Assembly (NCBI GenBank): GCA_001563885.1
Contig: LKMM01000085.1
Span: 1-8,923, forward strand
Length of the DNA: 8,923 nt
Direction of reading: 5' to 3'
Source: Natrialbaceae archaeon B1-Br10_E2g27
Lineage (GTDB): Archaea > Halobacteriota > Halobacteria > Halobacteriales > Natrialbaceae
Shown here: positions 7,277-8,923 of the stretch, piece after piece
Numbering within the stretch: position 1 is the stretch's first letter
Layout of the letters: each line of letters begins with the position of its first letter
The notes under the pieces: model-generated
Databases searched by the model: none
What the model saw: the letters and a program-made list of their open reading frames with translations, nothing else
What the model was told of the DNA's origin: nothing
Translations under genes and position numbers: made by a program

Positions 7277-7340
7277 ACGCGTTTACGATCGCCTCCTGGC
7301 GTCCTTGAACGATGCGGTTGGTCGGTGGCTACTCGAGCGC
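7277..7340 (-). other. 64-base gap between binding protein 2 and permease genes
   Basis: This is the only sizeable gap inside the operon. It contains the distant AGGAGG motif, and the palindrome GAGCGCTC (7335-7342) overlaps the stop codon of binding protein 2. I see no TATA-like promoter and no T-tract. Such gaps after a receptor gene often let the receptor be made in excess of the permeases, by partial termination or mRNA cleavage; here that is inference. Confidence 0.4.
7292..7297 (-). promoter_or_regulatory. Distant Shine-Dalgarno-like motif before the DppB-type permease gene
   Basis: AGGAGG on the minus strand lies 15 bases before the ATG at 7276, further than the usual 5-9. An in-frame TAA between motif and ATG rules out a start nearer to it. 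It may act weakly or by chance. Confidence 0.35.
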
Positions 7341-8921
7341 TCATCGATCGAGTGTGACGTTCTCGAGGAAGAATCCGTACTCGGTGGGGTGTTGATCATA
7401 TCCTTCGAGGGCCGTCGTTTGGGCGACGATCAACTCGTAGTAGGTGAGGTAGGTGATCGGCACTTCTTCGATCGTGATCTGTTGGACTTCGTCATAAATT
7501 TCTTTGCGCCGTTGTCTATCACCGACGGCGCGTCGTCCCTCCTCGAGCAGTTCGTCGACGCGTTCGTTCTCATACCCGTGGTGGAGACCGCCGTCTTCGG
7601 AGTGATAGACGTAATGGAGCCGATCCGGATCGGCGGGCCAGCCATAGACGTTCGCCGACCAGATCACGACATCGGCCATCTCGTCGGCTCGTTCGTGGAT
7701 CGCCGACACCTCGACTACTTCCACATCGACATCGAAGCCCACCTCACCGAGTTGCTCCTGTAGGACGGTTGCAATGTCTGGGAGTGCTGGCCGGTTCGAG
7801 TAGGTGATAATCTGAATCTCGAGTTCCTCACCGTCGCGGGCGCGGACGCCGTTACCCGTCTCTTCCCAGCCTGCCTCGGTAAGCAACTCGCGTGCCGCTT
7901 CGGGATCGTGTTGATACGGCTCGAGGCCGTCGACACCCCACTCGATCGAGTCGGGATACGGCCCAACGGCGGTATCGACCACCCCTTCGAGGAGATCATC
8001 GACAATGGCCTTACGATCGATTGCGTGCGTGGCGGCCTGTCGAACGCGTTGGTCGTCGAAGGGTGCAAATCGAGTGTTGAATTGCGCACAACGCATTCGT
8101 GGGACCTCATAGACGTCGACTCGGATGTCGTCCCGATCCTCGAGTCGGTCGATCGCCGAGACTGGGAGTACCCGCCCCATCTCGGCGTCGCCGTTTTCGA
8201 CGGTCAGCAGACGAGTCTGATTGTCCGGGACCGAGTCATACACTGCGCCGTCAACCTCGGGGACGGTGCCGTGGTAGTCCTCAAAACGTGAAAGAGAGAT
8301 CTCCTCTTCAGGGATCAACTCGTCGAACTGGAACGGTCCCGCTGCATACGGCGTTTCGACGTCGTCACCGTCGAACGAATCCGGACTCAAAAGCGCAGTC
8401 TCGTGCATTGCAGCGTAGGCTGGCAACGGTGCAAACGGCTCCGTCGTTTCGATCTCGAGTTCGTACTCGCCAGTCGATTCGACACCCTCAAACGGCACGT
8501 CAGCGAGCGAACTCGACGTAAACGCCCGCTCGAGCGATGGAATCGCTGTTTCGGCGTCGAGACCAGTCCCGTCGTGAAACGTCACATCGTCGCGAAGGGA
8601 AAACGTCCACGTGAGATCGTCCGCAGCGACCGACCACGACTCGGCTATGGCTGGAGCGAGTTCGGCATCGAAATCAACCCGAACGAGACATTCCGTAAGC
8701 CCGATCCGCTGGAGAGTCGTCGAGTTCTGAAGCGGGTCGAACGACGAGATGGTATTTCGCGAAGCGACGCGGACAGTTTTGTCTTCATCACCATCGGTGA
8801 CTGCAGTACAACCTGCGAGACCGGCGGTCACCCCGCCAGCGGCAAGTTGTGTGAGGCGTCTGCGCGATAGTGTCGTGTGTGAGGATGTTTCGGCGTCGAC
8901 TGGCCGGTTTGCGTCTCTCAT
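7341..8921 (-). CDS. Extracytoplasmic solute-binding lipoprotein, family 5 (binding protein 2)
   Basis: A 526-residue surface receptor and the first gene of the operon within the window. A Tat signal has three arginines (LSRRRLTQLAAGG, Arg20-22) and a lipobox LAGC with Cys38. The mature chain follows SBP_bac_5: LTWTFSLRDDVTFHDG, SRFEDYHGTVPEVD, FDDQRVRQAATHAIDRKAI and LLTEAGWEETG. It aligns along its whole length with binding protein 1, sharing ADPDRL, LHHGY (446-450) and a C-terminal HPTEY like HPIEY. It differs where NikA holds metal: HSEDGG replaces HSDHAD, so the His is lost, and the Tyr region reads YGWPA. A different ligand or affinity is therefore likely. The ATG at 8921 lies two bases from the window end, so its promoter, its Shine-Dalgarno motif and a possible longer start are not visible. 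Family assignment is sure; ligand is unknown. Confidence 0.92.
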   Translation of the reverse strand: MRDANRPVDAETSSHTTLSRRRLTQLAAGGVTAGLAGCTAVTDGDEDKTVRVASRNTISSFDPLQNSTTLQRIGLTECLVRVDFDAELAPAIAESWSVAADDLTWTFSLRDDVTFHDGTGLDAETAIPSLERAFTSSSLADVPFEGVESTGEYELEIETTEPFAPLPAYAAMHETALLSPDSFDGDDVETPYAAGPFQFDELIPEEEISLSRFEDYHGTVPEVDGAVYDSVPDNQTRLLTVENGDAEMGRVLPVSAIDRLEDRDDIRVDVYEVPRMRCAQFNTRFAPFDDQRVRQAATHAIDRKAIVDDLLEGVVDTAVGPYPDSIEWGVDGLEPYQHDPEAARELLTEAGWEETGNGVRARDGEELEIQIITYSNRPALPDIATVLQEQLGEVGFDVDVEVVEVSAIHERADEMADVVIWSANVYGWPADPDRLHYVYHSEDGGLHHGYENERVDELLEEGRRAVGDRQRRKEIYDEVQQITIEEVPITYLTYYELIVAQTTALEGYDQHPTEYGFFLENVTLDR

Positions 8922-8923
8922 CA

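Larger units (their letters stand above)
956..8921 (-). other. Six-gene importer-methyltransferase operon
   Basis: The six minus-strand genes run in one direction: binding protein 2, two permeases, fused ATPase, binding protein 1, methyltransferase. Three junctions are 4-base ATGA overlaps (6326-6329, 3165-3168, 1627-1630). One gap is 3 bases (5391-5393) and one is 64 bases. This tight packing supports a single transcript with coupled translation. The promoter must lie right of the window. Confidence 0.85.

Noticed and set aside
956..8921. Frequent CTCGAG hexamers as a repeat or recognition-site signal
   Set aside because: They mostly arise from Leu-Glu and Ser-Ser/Arg codon choices common in GC-rich haloarchaeal genes and show no regular spacing.
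1627..8921. Firm naming of the transporter as NikABCDE or DppABCDF
   Set aside because: The permeases and ATPase do not tell substrate, and the receptors match neither the nickel-histidine nor a known peptide pocket fully, so gene symbols were left blank.
1..8923. CRISPR arrays, tRNA or rRNA genes, transposases, toxin-antitoxin pairs
   Set aside because: No regularly spaced repeats, cloverleaf-like sequence, transposase motifs or small gene pairs were seen.

Overview
The window looks like haloarchaeal chromosome or megaplasmid. It is GC-rich, the proteins are rich in Asp and Glu, and the two solute-binding proteins carry twin-arginine (Tat) signal peptides that end in a lipobox. That combination is typical of Halobacteria. 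Shine-Dalgarno-like motifs precede some genes inside the operon, and several genes overlap by the 4-base ATGA. I cannot name the genus.

Layout. At the left edge, on the plus strand, is a CooC/MinD-like P-loop NTPase (about 19-741) with a degenerate nucleotide-binding motif and a Cys-rich C-terminus. A gap of about 214 bases (742-955) follows. The rest of the window is one minus-strand operon, transcribed right to left: lipoprotein solute-binding protein 2 (8921-7341), DppB/NikB-type permease (7276-6326), DppC/NikC-type permease (6329-5394), a single-chain ATPase made of a DppD-like and a DppF-like half (5390-3165), lipoprotein solute-binding protein 1 (3168-1627), and a class I SAM-dependent methyltransferase (1630-956). 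Apart from a 64-base gap after the first gene and 3 bases before the ATPase, the genes overlap, so co-transcription and translational coupling are likely.

How it may work. The two permeases and the fused ATPase would form one complete peptide/nickel-family (PepT) ABC importer. Two paralogous but clearly different binding proteins would deliver ligands to it from the cell surface. The last gene is a cytosolic methyltransferase whose start overlaps the stop of binding protein 1, so uptake and small-molecule methylation appear linked. Nothing proves the substrate. Binding protein 1 has a His and a Tyr that line up, by hand, with two pocket residues of E. coli NikA (His416 and Tyr402). The convergent neighbour resembles nickel-insertion ATPases. 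Together these make a metal or metal-chelate importer a reasonable hypothesis, with oligopeptides as the default alternative. The most unusual points are the two-receptor, one-methyltransferase operon and the divergent CooC-like protein with its C-terminal CxCxCH motif.
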